Origin: Vescimonas coprocola
GTDB lineage: Bacteria > Bacillota > Clostridia > Oscillospirales > Oscillospiraceae
Reading direction: 5' to 3'
DNA: 64,000 bases
Assembly (NCBI RefSeq): GCF_018408575.1
Contig: NZ_AP023418.1
Coordinates: forward strand, 186,001-250,000
The position numbers and the translations under genes were made by a program. How positions within the stretch are numbered: position 1 is the stretch's first letter; the number at the start of each line of letters is the position of its first letter. Positions 16,937-25,707 of this stretch are shown here, one piece after another. Under the pieces are notes generated by a model. The model ran no database searches, had not been told where the DNA came from, and was given only the letters and a program-made list of their open reading frames with translations.

Positions 16937-17611
16937 ATGCCACGCATTGCCACTGAAAAACAAAAATGTCTGTCCCGTGTCGCCTATGACCGCATCAAAG
17001 TCATGATCCTGCAAAAGGAGCTGATGCCGGGGCAGTTTATCAATGAGTCACAGCTGCAGGAAACACTGGAGCTGGGAAGGACACCGGTGCGGGAGGCCGT
17101 GCTGGCGCTGGCACAGGACCGGCTGGTGACCATCCATCCCCGCAAGGGCATCGAGGTCACACGCCCTACACCCAAGGACATCCACGATATCTTCGAGATT
17201 CGTGGGATCATGGAGCCTGCCATTCTGCGCCAGTGCTGCGGCATGGTGGATCCACAGTGGGCTGTGGATATGCGGGCGCTGCTGCAGGGTCATGCCGATG
17301 ATACGGCCTCCAACGCCGGCGAGACGGCGGCACCGCTGATCGATTTGGATAACCGGTTTCATCTGGAGTTGGTGGACGTGTTTCACAATCAGTATGCTTC
17401 CAACCTCATGCGGAGTCTGGTAGACTTCCTGAACCTGATCCGGGTCACGGCGTGGAGCGCTGACCGCTATCAGACCAGTAACCGGGAGCATATCGACATT
17501 CTGGATGCCATTCTGGAGAAGGATGTAGATCGGGCCTGCCGTCTGATGGAGGAGCACATCCAGCTGTCGTATCAGGAGGCCATCCACACGATGATGCACG
17601 CCTCCTTCTGA
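16937..17611 (+). CDS. GntR/FadR-family repressor of uronate genes
   Basis: A 224-residue regulator with an N-terminal winged helix (residues 10-75; LGRTPVREAVLALAQDRLVTIHPRKG split over the helix-turn-helix and wing, key segment GRTPVREAVLALAQ) and an all-helical FCD ligand domain. In the FCD domain, D-x-x-FH (LDNRFHLELVDVF) and RxHxxI-like SNREHIDIL hold the metal/ligand residues. The ATG with GGGAGG just upstream is preferred over one 33 bases earlier. It is divergent from uxaC, resembles ExuR/UxuR/KdgR-type FCD regulators, and probably binds the three palindromes described here. Confidence 0.88.
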   Translation: MPRIATEKQKCLSRVAYDRIKVMILQKELMPGQFINESQLQETLELGRTPVREAVLALAQDRLVTIHPRKGIEVTRPTPKDIHDIFEIRGIMEPAILRQCCGMVDPQWAVDMRALLQGHADDTASNAGETAAPLIDLDNRFHLELVDVFHNQYASNLMRSLVDFLNLIRVTAWSADRYQTSNREHIDILDAILEKDVDRACRLMEEHIQLSYQEAIHTMMHASF

Positions 17612-17621
17612 GTAAAAGAAA

Positions 17622-17656
17622 AAAGAGGGGACAGCCCATTGGGCTGTCCCCTCTTT
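17622..17656. terminator. Bidirectional terminator between gntR and uxaA
   Basis: A perfect 16-bp stem (17622-17637 with 17641-17656) with a 3-nt loop is flanked by an A-run on one side and TTT on the other. It serves both convergent genes. Confidence 0.85.
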
Positions 17657-17683
17657 CGTTCTATGTTCTTTGGTAGGCTGTGT

Positions 17684-19165
17684 TTACAGGGTAACGCCGT
17701 CCTTCCAGATGGCCAGTTCCCGGTAGCCCAGATTTTCGGAGCAGGTGGCCAGACCGGAGGCTGTGGCCATCACCCGGTCCAGCAGAGTCTCTGCGGCATC
17801 ATCCCAAGAGTCCCCCTGCACCAGCGTACCGGCGTTGAAGTCGATCCATCGGGGCTTGCGCTGGGCCAGGGCGGTGTTGGTGGAGATCTTCAGCGTGGGG
17901 ACAGGCCCGGCAAAGGGCGTTCCCCGTCCAGTGGTGAAGAGCACCATGTGCGCTCCCGCCGCCGCCAGAGCGGTGGTGGATACCAGATCGTTACCGGGGG
18001 TCTGGAGTACGGTCAGGCCTCTGTTCTGTACCCGCTGACCGTAGGACAGTACCCCACAGATAGGAGAACTGCCGCCCTTCTGGACACAGCCCAGAGACTT
18101 CTCCTCCAGTGTGGTGATGCCGCCGGCCTTGTTGCCGGGGGAGGGATTTTCATACACCACCTGCCCGTGGCGGACGAAGTAGTCCTTGAAATCCGCCACC
18201 AATGCCGGCAGTTCCTTTTGTACTGTTTCGTCGGCACAGCGGCGGAACAGCACCCCCTCGGCGCCGAACATCTCCGGCACCTCCGCCAGCAGAGCCGTAC
18301 CGCCCATGGCCACCAGTCGGTCGGCAATGCGGCCCACCAGCGGATTGGCGGTGATGCCCGACAGACCGTCGGAGCCGCCGCACTTGAGACCGACGACCAG
18401 TTCGCTGACGGGGATGCTGCACCGAACATCCTTAGCGGCGTGGTCAATGAGCTGGCGCAGCAGAACCTTGCCGGCCTCCAGTTCGTCCGGGACGGACTGG
18501 CACTCCAGAAACGCTATTCGCTCCGGGTCCCAGTCCCCCAGCAGCTTTTTCAGCTCCCCGATGTTGCTGTTTTCACAGCCCAGTCCCAGCACCAGTACAC
18601 CGCCTGCATTGGGATGGCGGATCAGATCACACAGGATACGACGGGTATGCTCCTGATCGTCTCCCGTTTGGGAACAGCCATAGGGATGGGGCCAAGCGTA
18701 GACACCCGTCACGCTGCCTCGGATATCGCGGGAGACTATCCGTGCCAGCGTTTCAGCCACGCTGTTGACACAGCCCACGGTGGGGATGATCCAGATCTCA
18801 TTGCGGATGCCCACACCTCCCTTGCGGCGAAAGCCCTGAAAGGTGCGGGAGGCAGGGGCCACTGATTGCGTCGGGACGGCGATGGACGCCGAGGTAACGG
18901 CCTCTCCGTCGAGGGAGGTGGCCAGATCGTGGCTGTGGACCCAGTCGCCCACATGGATGGCTTGGGTAGCGTGGCCAATGGGAAAGCCGTATTTCACTAC
19001 GGCGGCCCCGGAGGGGATATCCATCAGCGCCAGCTTGTGACCTTGGGGGATATCCTCCCGCAGGGTTACGGTCCCGGCGGAGGTTTCCAATGTCTCTCCG
19101 GACTTCAAAGGCTCCAGCGCCACAGCTACGTTGTCGTCGGGATGGATTTGCAGAATATGACTCAT
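17684..19165 (-). CDS. uxaA: Altronate dehydratase
   Basis: A 493-residue iron-dependent dehydratase that converts D-altronate to 2-keto-3-deoxygluconate. The N-terminal SAF-like domain (MSHILQIHPDDNVAVAL, then PSGAAVVKYGFPIGHATQAI) is followed by the catalytic domain with GVGIRNEIWIIPTVGCVN, PYGCSQTGDDQEHT and LVVGLKCGGSDGLSG, which hold the cluster/metal cysteines. The start is set at MSHIL because GGAGG precedes it and it overlaps the uxaB stop (ATGA); a longer open frame upstream is a shadow. Length is typical. Confidence 0.94.
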   Translation of the reverse strand: MSHILQIHPDDNVAVALEPLKSGETLETSAGTVTLREDIPQGHKLALMDIPSGAAVVKYGFPIGHATQAIHVGDWVHSHDLATSLDGEAVTSASIAVPTQSVAPASRTFQGFRRKGGVGIRNEIWIIPTVGCVNSVAETLARIVSRDIRGSVTGVYAWPHPYGCSQTGDDQEHTRRILCDLIRHPNAGGVLVLGLGCENSNIGELKKLLGDWDPERIAFLECQSVPDELEAGKVLLRQLIDHAAKDVRCSIPVSELVVGLKCGGSDGLSGITANPLVGRIADRLVAMGGTALLAEVPEMFGAEGVLFRRCADETVQKELPALVADFKDYFVRHGQVVYENPSPGNKAGGITTLEEKSLGCVQKGGSSPICGVLSYGQRVQNRGLTVLQTPGNDLVSTTALAAAGAHMVLFTTGRGTPFAGPVPTLKISTNTALAQRKPRWIDFNAGTLVQGDSWDDAAETLLDRVMATASGLATCSENLGYRELAIWKDGVTL

Positions 19166-20613
19166 AGCACCGCCTCCTTTCGGCAGGCATCCATGGCGGC
19201 GGCTATGCCGTCCCGGCGGATGCGCTCCAGATGAGCGGCTGCGGCGGCTGTAAAGCCGGGCAGTTGGTTCAGATCCTGCCCCCAGAAGTTCTCCTGTGCG
19301 GCCAACGCCGTTATCAGCATCTGCGACGTATCCTCTGCATGGGCGGCAAAGAACTCCAGCACGGCCGCCTCGTCCCGCACAGGGTATGTCTCGCCGCTGC
19401 GCTGACCTTGGGTATAGAAGGCACACAGGGCAGCGAAGGAGAAGGTCAGCCGCACCGGCAGCCGCCCCGTCTTTTCCAGATAGGCGGTGACACTGGGCAG
19501 CACCCGTGCCCGCCACTTGGAGACAGAGTTCAGGGCGATATCCAGCAGCCGGTGATCGATGTAGGGGTTGGCGAACCGCTCCTCCACCGCACGGGCAAAG
19601 GCTTCGCAGTCCTCACGGGGCAGGGATAGGGTGGGGATGATCTCCTGAAACAGCGCCCCCTCCAGATACGCCCGGACGGCCTCGTCCTCCATACACTCCC
19701 GGACGATGTCGTGGCCCGCCAGATAGGCCGCCAGCACCATGCTGGTGTGGGCGCCGTTCAGAATGCGGACCTTCTGCTCCTTATAAGGATGGTGGTCCGC
19801 CACGAACTTCACCGGCAGCCCCGCCTTTTGGGCGGGAAACTCCCGGCTCAGGGCCTCGTCGCCCTCGATGACCCACAGCCCGAAGGGCTCTGCGGTATCC
19901 AGCAGGGCATCCTCATAGCCGTTCTCGGCATTGAGCCGGGGAGCCTGAGCGGCAGGATAGCCGGTGACGATGCGATCCACCAGCGTATTGCAGAACCGGT
20001 TCTCCTCCCGCAGCCAGCGCAGGAAGTCCTCCTCCAGCGCCCAGTCGGCGGCGTGGCGCAGCACGGTGTCCCGCAGGACGGTGCCGTTGTTGGCAATGAG
20101 CTCACAGGGCAGGAGGATCAGCCCCGGCTTTCCGGCGTGCCAGCGCTGCCACAGCAGCCGGGTCAGCTTGGCGGGGAAGGAGGCGGGCGGGCAGTCGTCA
20201 AAGCGGCAGGTGGGGTCATAGACGATGCCTGCCTCCGTGGTGTTGGAGATCACAAACCGCAGTTCATCGCCGCACCCGAAGTCCAGCAGCTCCTGCCATT
20301 GAATGAACACGTCCAGTGCACGACTGACGCACCGGATGAGCCGCCGCTGGTTGACCACCTGACCGTTGAGCCTTCCCCGCAGATACAGCTGATACAGCCC
20401 GTCCTGCCGGTTGATGCGCCCCGTCTTGCCGGTGGAGGCCGGAGGGACGATTACCACGCTGCTGTCAAAGTCCGCCTTTTCGTTCATCTGATCGATGAAA
20501 TCATCCACAAAGCCTCGCAGGAAGTTGCCGTCCCCAAATTGCAGGACACGCTCCGGCATTCGCCGGGACAGGGACGCCTCGGTGCCTAAGGTTCGATAGC
20601 TGAGCAGTTCCAT
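19162..20613 (-). CDS. uxaB: Tagaturonate reductase (altronate oxidoreductase)
   Basis: A 483-residue NAD-dependent mannitol dehydrogenase family enzyme that reduces D-tagaturonate to D-altronate, the galacturonate branch. VLQFGDGNFLRGF is the dinucleotide-binding region, and LPVKFVADHHPYKEQKVRILNGAHTS contains the catalytic Lys and HPYKEQKVRILNGAH segment. GGAGG lies 7 bases before the chosen ATG (MELLSYRTLG), and the length matches the family. It is the first gene of the uxaBA pair and is directly preceded by the GntR operator. Confidence 0.94.
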   Translation of the reverse strand: MELLSYRTLGTEASLSRRMPERVLQFGDGNFLRGFVDDFIDQMNEKADFDSSVVIVPPASTGKTGRINRQDGLYQLYLRGRLNGQVVNQRRLIRCVSRALDVFIQWQELLDFGCGDELRFVISNTTEAGIVYDPTCRFDDCPPASFPAKLTRLLWQRWHAGKPGLILLPCELIANNGTVLRDTVLRHAADWALEEDFLRWLREENRFCNTLVDRIVTGYPAAQAPRLNAENGYEDALLDTAEPFGLWVIEGDEALSREFPAQKAGLPVKFVADHHPYKEQKVRILNGAHTSMVLAAYLAGHDIVRECMEDEAVRAYLEGALFQEIIPTLSLPREDCEAFARAVEERFANPYIDHRLLDIALNSVSKWRARVLPSVTAYLEKTGRLPVRLTFSFAALCAFYTQGQRSGETYPVRDEAAVLEFFAAHAEDTSQMLITALAAQENFWGQDLNQLPGFTAAAAAHLERIRRDGIAAAMDACRKEAVL

Positions 20614-20625
20614 AGCCCTACCTCC

Positions 20626-20672
20626 ATGATATATCTGTAATATATCATACTCTGCGTTGCGTGGACTGTCAA
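20626..20672 (-). promoter_or_regulatory. uxaBA promoter overlapped by perfect GntR operator
   Basis: On the minus strand TTGACA (20667-20672) and TATGAT (20644-20649) are 17 bases apart. A perfect 9-bp-arm palindrome, ATGATATAT-N5-ATATATCAT (20626-20648), overlaps the -10 box and ends just before the ribosome site. Bound repressor would exclude RNA polymerase. It is the best-conserved copy of the operator family in the window. Confidence 0.8.
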
Positions 20673-20799
20673 TGCTCATTTTCACCGCCATAGGCGATGG
20701 AGGGAACATTTTCCGGCCCATTGCCGTCCTATAAAAGGAAAGACCGGCGGCGCAAGGAGCCGCTTGGGCAAAACACAGTGAAATTAAAGGAGAAATGAC

Positions 20800-22047
20800 A
20801 TGAAAAAGATGGCACTGCTTTTAGCGGCGCTGTTGCTGCTGAGCAGCTTGGCGGGCTGCGGAAAAAGCAGCAAAGGCAAGGCGTCGGTGGAATCCGTATC
20901 CATGATCTGCGGCCTGAGCGGCGTGGGACAGGCGGATCGCTTCGCCGGAGTCGTCAGCGCTCAGGGCGAAACGAAGGTGGAGAAGGATGACAGCCGTCAG
21001 GTGGCTTCCGTTGCCGTAAAGACCGGAGACGAGGTGAAAAAAGGCCAGACCCTCTTTACCTACGACCAGACGCAGGCCCAGTTGGATCTGGAGAAGGCCC
21101 AGCTGGAGCTGGAACAGATGAAAAGTACCCTCAGCGCCAAGCAGGAGGAGAAAGCCCGTCTGGAACGGGACAAGAGCAACGTCTCGGCAGATCAGCAGCT
21201 GCAATACGATCTGGAGATCCGGGAGGCCACGGCGGCCATTCTGGAGCAGCAGTACAACATCACCCTGAAGGAGAAGGAGGTGCAGCGTCTCGGCAACAGC
21301 GTCGGCAGCGCCGACGTCACCTCTCCGGTAGACGGCCGGGTGCAGGCGGTGAACGAGAACGGAGGCACCGACAGCAACGGCAAAGCCCTACCCTTCATGA
21401 CCATCGTGGAGACGGCAGGCTTCCGTGTGAAGGGCTACGTCAATGAGAACAATGCGTCGGCCCTGTCCAAGGGGGCGGAGGTGCTGGTCCGTTCCCGTGT
21501 GGGCAGTGACGTCTGGAAGGGCAGTATCAGTTCTATTGATTGGAAGAATCCCGCCACCGGTAGCAATCAAAACACCATGGACGGCGGCAGCGACGTGTCC
21601 ACCGCCAGCAAGTACCCCTTCTATGTGACGCTGGACAGCAGCGATGGTCTGCTGATGGGCCAGCACGTTTACATCGAGCCGGATCACGGTCAGGGCCAGC
21701 GGCAGGAGGGTATCCACCTGCCCGCCTATTACATCAATGACGCCGACACCTCCCCGTGGGTGTGGGCGCAGGATAAGAACGGGAAGCTGGAAAAGCGCAG
21801 CCTGACCTTGGGTACCTATGAGGAGACGCTGGCCACCTATCCCGTGGAGAGCGGGCTGACGACGGAGGATTATATCGCCTACCCGGATGAGACACTGACG
21901 GTGGGAATGATCTGTGTTCCCTATGACCAGCGCACCTTTAAGCCGGACGATAGCAATGCATCGGGTGGCGGCGTTGAACAGCCGGAGGGTGGTGGCGGTG
22001 CCGTAACGGACGGTACTGCCAAAGACAACACCGTGACGGAGGGCTGA
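20800..22047 (+). CDS. HlyD/MacA-type adaptor lipoprotein of an ABC exporter
   Basis: A 415-residue membrane-fusion-type adaptor. The signal peptide ends in the lipobox SLAGCG. A lipoyl/barrel-sandwich half (VASVAVKTGDEVKKGQTLF) precedes a coiled-coil hairpin rich in Glu/Lys/Gln (about residues 85-160), the second lipoyl half (VTSPVDGRVQAVNENGG) and beta-barrel domains. The C-terminal 40 residues are a Gly/Asp-rich tail. It is followed after 2 bases by its ATPase and should link the MacB-like permease to the cell-wall side. The cargo is unknown; antimicrobial peptides or macrolide-like compounds are usual for the family. Confidence 0.88.
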   Translation: MKKMALLLAALLLLSSLAGCGKSSKGKASVESVSMICGLSGVGQADRFAGVVSAQGETKVEKDDSRQVASVAVKTGDEVKKGQTLFTYDQTQAQLDLEKAQLELEQMKSTLSAKQEEKARLERDKSNVSADQQLQYDLEIREATAAILEQQYNITLKEKEVQRLGNSVGSADVTSPVDGRVQAVNENGGTDSNGKALPFMTIVETAGFRVKGYVNENNASALSKGAEVLVRSRVGSDVWKGSISSIDWKNPATGSNQNTMDGGSDVSTASKYPFYVTLDSSDGLLMGQHVYIEPDHGQGQRQEGIHLPAYYINDADTSPWVWAQDKNGKLEKRSLTLGTYEETLATYPVESGLTTEDYIAYPDETLTVGMICVPYDQRTFKPDDSNASGGGVEQPEGGGGAVTDGTAKDNTVTEG

Positions 22048-22049
22048 GC

Positions 22050-22733
22050 ATGATCCTTGAAATGCGGAATATCTGCAAGGACTACCCCATGGGCAAGACC
22101 GTGACCCGTGTGCTGCGGGACGTGAGTCTGGATGTGGCCGAGGGAGAATACCTTGCCATCATGGGACCATCCGGCAGCGGCAAGACCACGCTGATGAACA
22201 TCATCGGCTGTTTGGATGAGCCCACCAGCGGCAGCTATCTCCTGTGCGGGCAGGATATCACTGCCTGCACGGACCTACAGCTGGCGCAGGTGCGGAACCA
22301 GGAGCTGGGCTTCGTGTTCCAGTCCTTTCATCTGCTGCCCCGGCTGACGGCGCTGGATAACGTGGCCCTGCCGCTGCTGTACGGCGGGGTGAAGAAGGCG
22401 GAGCGCCGGGAGCGGGCCCGTGCGGCGCTGGAGATGGTGGGCCTCGGCGACCGGATCGACCATCGCCCGGACCAGCTGTCCGGCGGCCAGTGCCAGCGTG
22501 TGGCCATTGCACGGGCCATGGTGGGCGGCCCCAAGCTGCTGCTGGCGGACGAACCCACCGGCGCCTTGGATTCTGCCAGCGGCGCACAGGTCATGGAGCT
22601 GTTCCATCAGCTCCATGAAAACGGTGCCACTATTATCATGATTACCCACGATGCGCAGGTGGCGCAGCAGGCCCAGCGGATCATGACCATCCGGGATGGT
22701 GTCCTCAGCGGAGGTGACAACCATGAACAGTAA
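22050..22733 (+). CDS. MacB/LolD-type ABC ATP-binding protein
   Basis: A 227-residue ATPase with Walker [10 protein letters not shown], signature [15 protein letters not shown], Walker [14 protein letters not shown] and switch region IMITHD. The Q-loop region [18 protein letters not shown] is typical of the lipoprotein/macrolide exporter group. It works with the FtsX-like permease at 24.3 kb through a mechanotransmission mechanism rather than by direct transport through the membrane part. The second adaptor gene starts inside its final codons (11-base overlap), indicating coupled translation. Confidence 0.92.
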   Translation: MILEMRNICKDYPMGKTVTRVLRDVSLDVAEGEYLAIMGPSGSGKTTLMNIIGCLDEPTSGSYLLCGQDITACTDLQLAQVRNQELGFVFQSFHLLPRLTALDNVALPLLYGGVKKAERRERARAALEMVGLGDRIDHRPDQLSGGQCQRVAIARAMVGGPKLLLADEPTGALDSASGAQVMELFHQLHENGATIIMITHDAQVAQQAQRIMTIRDGVLSGGDNHEQ

Positions 22734-24318
22734 GCTCAAGCGGCCGCTGCTGGCGGCGGGTATCGTAGTGGGTGTGTGCGCTCTGGTGTGGGGTGGGCTG
22801 ACGCTGCTTCGCAACGGCAGCCGCAGCGCCGTAAAGGTCTATCCCGTGACAGAAATCGGCATGACGGAGTATGGGGGTGACACCACGGAAACCAGCGGTA
22901 CCGTTACCATGGATAAGCTCCAGAAGGTGTACCTCTCCAAGACCCAGAGCTCTGCGCAGGTCTATGTGACGGAGGGCCAGACGGTAAAGAAGGGAGACCG
23001 CCTGCTGAGCTACGACAGCACCCTGACGGAGCTGGACGTGGAGCGGGCCCGCATCGCTCTGGAGCGCCTGCGGCTGCAACAGGAGAACACCCGCAAGGAA
23101 CTCCAGCAGCTTCAGCTGGCCGAGGACAAGGAGAAGCTCCAGCAGCAGGCGGATGCGCTGTCCGCCAAGATCGAGAAGAAGCTGGCGGATTCTACCGGCG
23201 AGATCATTCGCCGGGATTCCAAGCCCATCCAACCCGGCAAGCCCCTGCTGCGTGGCAGCGCCGCCGGTACGGCGGAGGATCCCCTCTACTGCGACTGGAA
23301 CAGCGGTGATGCCCTGACGGAGCAGAACCTGTCGGTGCTGCTGCCGGAAGGGGAGAAGGAACTGTATGTGGTGCTGGTGACCCACCGGGGCGACGAGACA
23401 CTGGGGGACATCATCGGCAGCTGGGGCCTGCACCTGATCCGTGGAGAGAACGGAGCCATCTCCGTGTCGCTGGCGGAGCTTCCGGCGGCGGAGGATATCT
23501 CCGTGGACGGCACCACCGACGAGATACGTCAGCTGCGCAAGGAGCTGCAGCGGGTGCAGGAGCTGTTGAGCCGATCCTATACCAAGGCGGAGCTGCTGCG
23601 GATGCAGAACGATAAACTCCGGGAGATTCAGGAGGCGGAGACCTCCATCAAAATGGCGGAGCTGGACCTGCGTAAAAAGCAGACGGAGGCATCCGACGGC
23701 AGCGTGTACAGCCAGCTGGATGGTGTGGTCAAAACCGTCCGTTCTCCGGGGGATGCCGCTGCCAACAACGAAGCGGTGGTGGAGGTTTCTGCCGGCGGCG
23801 GCTATTACGTCACCGGCACCGTCAGCGAGCTGCGGCTGGACACCGTGAAGGTGGGCCAGACGGTGAATATCAGCTCACGGATGACCGGGGCTGCCTGCAC
23901 CGGCGAGGTGGTGGAGATCAGCACCTATCCCACCGACGGCGATTCCTATGGGGGTGATGGTAACCCCAATGTATCCTATTACCCCTTCAAGGTGTTCGTC
24001 AGCGAGGATCAGCAGCTGCAGGAGGGGGAGAGCGTCAGCATCAGCTATCAGGCGGTATCCGACAGCGACGGCAGCAGCCTGTATCTGGAGAATATGTACG
24101 TCCGCACGGAAAACGGCAAGAGCTACGTCATGGCCCGTGGGGAGAACGGCAAGCTGGAGCAGCGCTGGGTCCAGACCGGTAAGGTGGTGTGGGACAGCTA
24201 CACCCAGATCCGTGGCGGCCTGACGCCGGAGGACTATGTGGCCTTCCCCTATGGCCGGGACGTGGTGTCCGGAGCCAAAACGGAGGAAGCCACCGTGGAT
24301 GCCCTGTACAGCTGGTAA
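22723..24318 (+). CDS. Second HlyD-like adaptor with an insert domain
   Basis: A 531-residue membrane-anchored adaptor: one N-terminal helix (LLAAGIVVGVCALVWGGLTL), a lipoyl half (VYVTEGQTVKKGDRLLSYDS), then a coiled-coil hairpin. The hairpin is interrupted at about residues 165-265 by a non-coiled, beta-rich segment (PLYCDWNSGDALTEQNLSVL and YVVLVTHRGDETLGDIIGSW). The return helix, second lipoyl half (YSQLDGVVKTVRSPGDAA) and barrel follow. GGAGG lies 7 bases before the chosen ATG. Having two adaptors in one MacAB-like operon is unusual, and the insert could contact cargo or the cell wall. Confidence 0.85.
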   Translation: MNSKLKRPLLAAGIVVGVCALVWGGLTLLRNGSRSAVKVYPVTEIGMTEYGGDTTETSGTVTMDKLQKVYLSKTQSSAQVYVTEGQTVKKGDRLLSYDSTLTELDVERARIALERLRLQQENTRKELQQLQLAEDKEKLQQQADALSAKIEKKLADSTGEIIRRDSKPIQPGKPLLRGSAAGTAEDPLYCDWNSGDALTEQNLSVLLPEGEKELYVVLVTHRGDETLGDIIGSWGLHLIRGENGAISVSLAELPAAEDISVDGTTDEIRQLRKELQRVQELLSRSYTKAELLRMQNDKLREIQEAETSIKMAELDLRKKQTEASDGSVYSQLDGVVKTVRSPGDAAANNEAVVEVSAGGGYYVTGTVSELRLDTVKVGQTVNISSRMTGAACTGEVVEISTYPTDGDSYGGDGNPNVSYYPFKVFVSEDQQLQEGESVSISYQAVSDSDGSSLYLENMYVRTENGKSYVMARGENGKLEQRWVQTGKVVWDSYTQIRGGLTPEDYVAFPYGRDVVSGAKTEEATVDALYSW

Positions 24319-24331
24319 GGAGGCGGTAACT

Positions 24332-25579
24332 ATGTTGGAAAATATCAATCTGGCGCTGCAAGGCGTGTGGAGCCATAAGCTGCGGTCGTTTCTGACCATG
24401 CTGGGCATCATCATCGGCATTGCCGCCATCATCACCATCGTCTCCACCATCCGTGGTACCAACGAGCAGATCAAGCAGAACCTCATCGGTGCCGGCAACG
24501 ACATGGTGCAGGTGCAGCTGACGCAGGACGGCAGCACCGTGGACTTCTCCTACGGGGAGCTGCCGGAGGGCATCGCCGCCATCACGTCTGCCATGCGGGA
24601 CGAGATGGATGCCCTGCCCGGCGTCTCCGCCGTGGCCATGTACCGCCAGCGCACGTGGGCCGACGGCATCTATGCCGGCAACCAGTCCTTCACCGGCACC
24701 CTCAACGGCGTGGACGACCACTATCTCTCCGTGGCGGGCTATCAGGTGAATTACGGTCGTGCCTTCCTGCCGGAGGATTTCTCCTCCCGCCGCAAGGTGG
24801 CCGTCATCGATACGACGGCGGCCCAGAGCCTGTTTCCCGGACAGAACCCCATCGGCGGTGTCATCGAGATGCAGGGCGAACCCTTCACCGTGGTGGGCGT
24901 GGTGAGCCAGAGGGTCACCTCCCAGCCGGTCATCAACAGTGTAGAGGATTATCAGATGTACGCCCGCACCACCTCCGGTACCGTTATGATCCCGGAGAGC
25001 TGCTGGCCCATCGCCTTCCGCTACGACGAGCCTATGAACGTGGCGGTGCGGGCCTCCTCCACCAACGATATGACCAAGGCCGGAAGCGGCGTGGCGGATT
25101 ACCTGAACAGTCAGGTGGTCACCAACCGCCAGCTGACCTATCAGGCGCAGGATCTGCTGAAGCAGGCCTCCGAGCTGCAAAGCCTGTCGGAGACCACCAA
25201 CCGCCAGCTGATCTGGATCGCCGCCATCTCACTGGTGGTGGGCGGCATCGGCGTCATGAACATCATGCTGGTTTCCGTCACCGAGCGCACCCGTGAGATC
25301 GGCCTGAAAATCGCCATCGGCGCCCGGAAGAGCCGCATCCTCTGGCAGTTTCTGACGGAGGCGGCGGTGCTTACCAGCTTGGGCGGCCTGCTGGGCGTCC
25401 TGTGCGGTATCGGTCTGGCGGAGATGCTGAGCCACGTCATGGGTACGGCAGTGGCCATCAGCGCCCCGGCCTGCATTGTGGCGGTGGCCTTCTCCATGGT
25501 CATCGGCATCGTGTTCGGTCTGGTACCTGCCGTCAAGGCCTCCCGCCTGAACCCCATCGAGGCCCTGCGCCGGGAGTAA
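24332..25579 (+). CDS. MacB/FtsX-family ABC permease
   Basis: A 415-residue permease with an N-terminal cytoplasmic/TM helix (SHKLRSFLTMLGIIIGIAAI), a large extracytoplasmic MacB_PCD domain (about residues 45-255) and a C-terminal FtsX domain with three helices (GIGVMNIMLVSVTERTREIG, then the LVPAVKASRLNPIEALRRE end). AAGGAGG lies 8 bases before the chosen ATG; a longer frame overlapping the previous gene is rejected. A terminator closes the four-gene operon just after it. Confidence 0.93.
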   Translation: MLENINLALQGVWSHKLRSFLTMLGIIIGIAAIITIVSTIRGTNEQIKQNLIGAGNDMVQVQLTQDGSTVDFSYGELPEGIAAITSAMRDEMDALPGVSAVAMYRQRTWADGIYAGNQSFTGTLNGVDDHYLSVAGYQVNYGRAFLPEDFSSRRKVAVIDTTAAQSLFPGQNPIGGVIEMQGEPFTVVGVVSQRVTSQPVINSVEDYQMYARTTSGTVMIPESCWPIAFRYDEPMNVAVRASSTNDMTKAGSGVADYLNSQVVTNRQLTYQAQDLLKQASELQSLSETTNRQLIWIAAISLVVGGIGVMNIMLVSVTERTREIGLKIAIGARKSRILWQFLTEAAVLTSLGGLLGVLCGIGLAEMLSHVMGTAVAISAPACIVAVAFSMVIGIVFGLVPAVKASRLNPIEALRRE

Positions 25580-25591
25580 GCACTGTCCCAA

Positions 25592-25622
25592 AGTCCCTCC
25601 GGCCTTCCCGGAGGGACTTTTT
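25592..25622 (+). terminator. Terminator of the exporter operon
   Basis: A perfect 11-bp stem (25592-25602 with 25608-25618) with a 5-nt loop, followed by TTTTCTC, 12 bases after the permease stop codon. Confidence 0.9.
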
Positions 25623-25707
25623 CTCTCCCGCAGGCGCTTTCCCTTGACACACGTCCCCCATCCCGTTACAATGGAGAAAAATACGCACTTTAAGGAGGAA
25701 CTCCATC

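Noticed and set aside
17684-19516. Longer uxaA starting 117 codons upstream
   Set aside because: The extra N-terminus is an Arg/Gly-rich out-of-frame reading of uxaB; the ATG overlapping the uxaB stop has a good ribosome site and gives the family's normal length.
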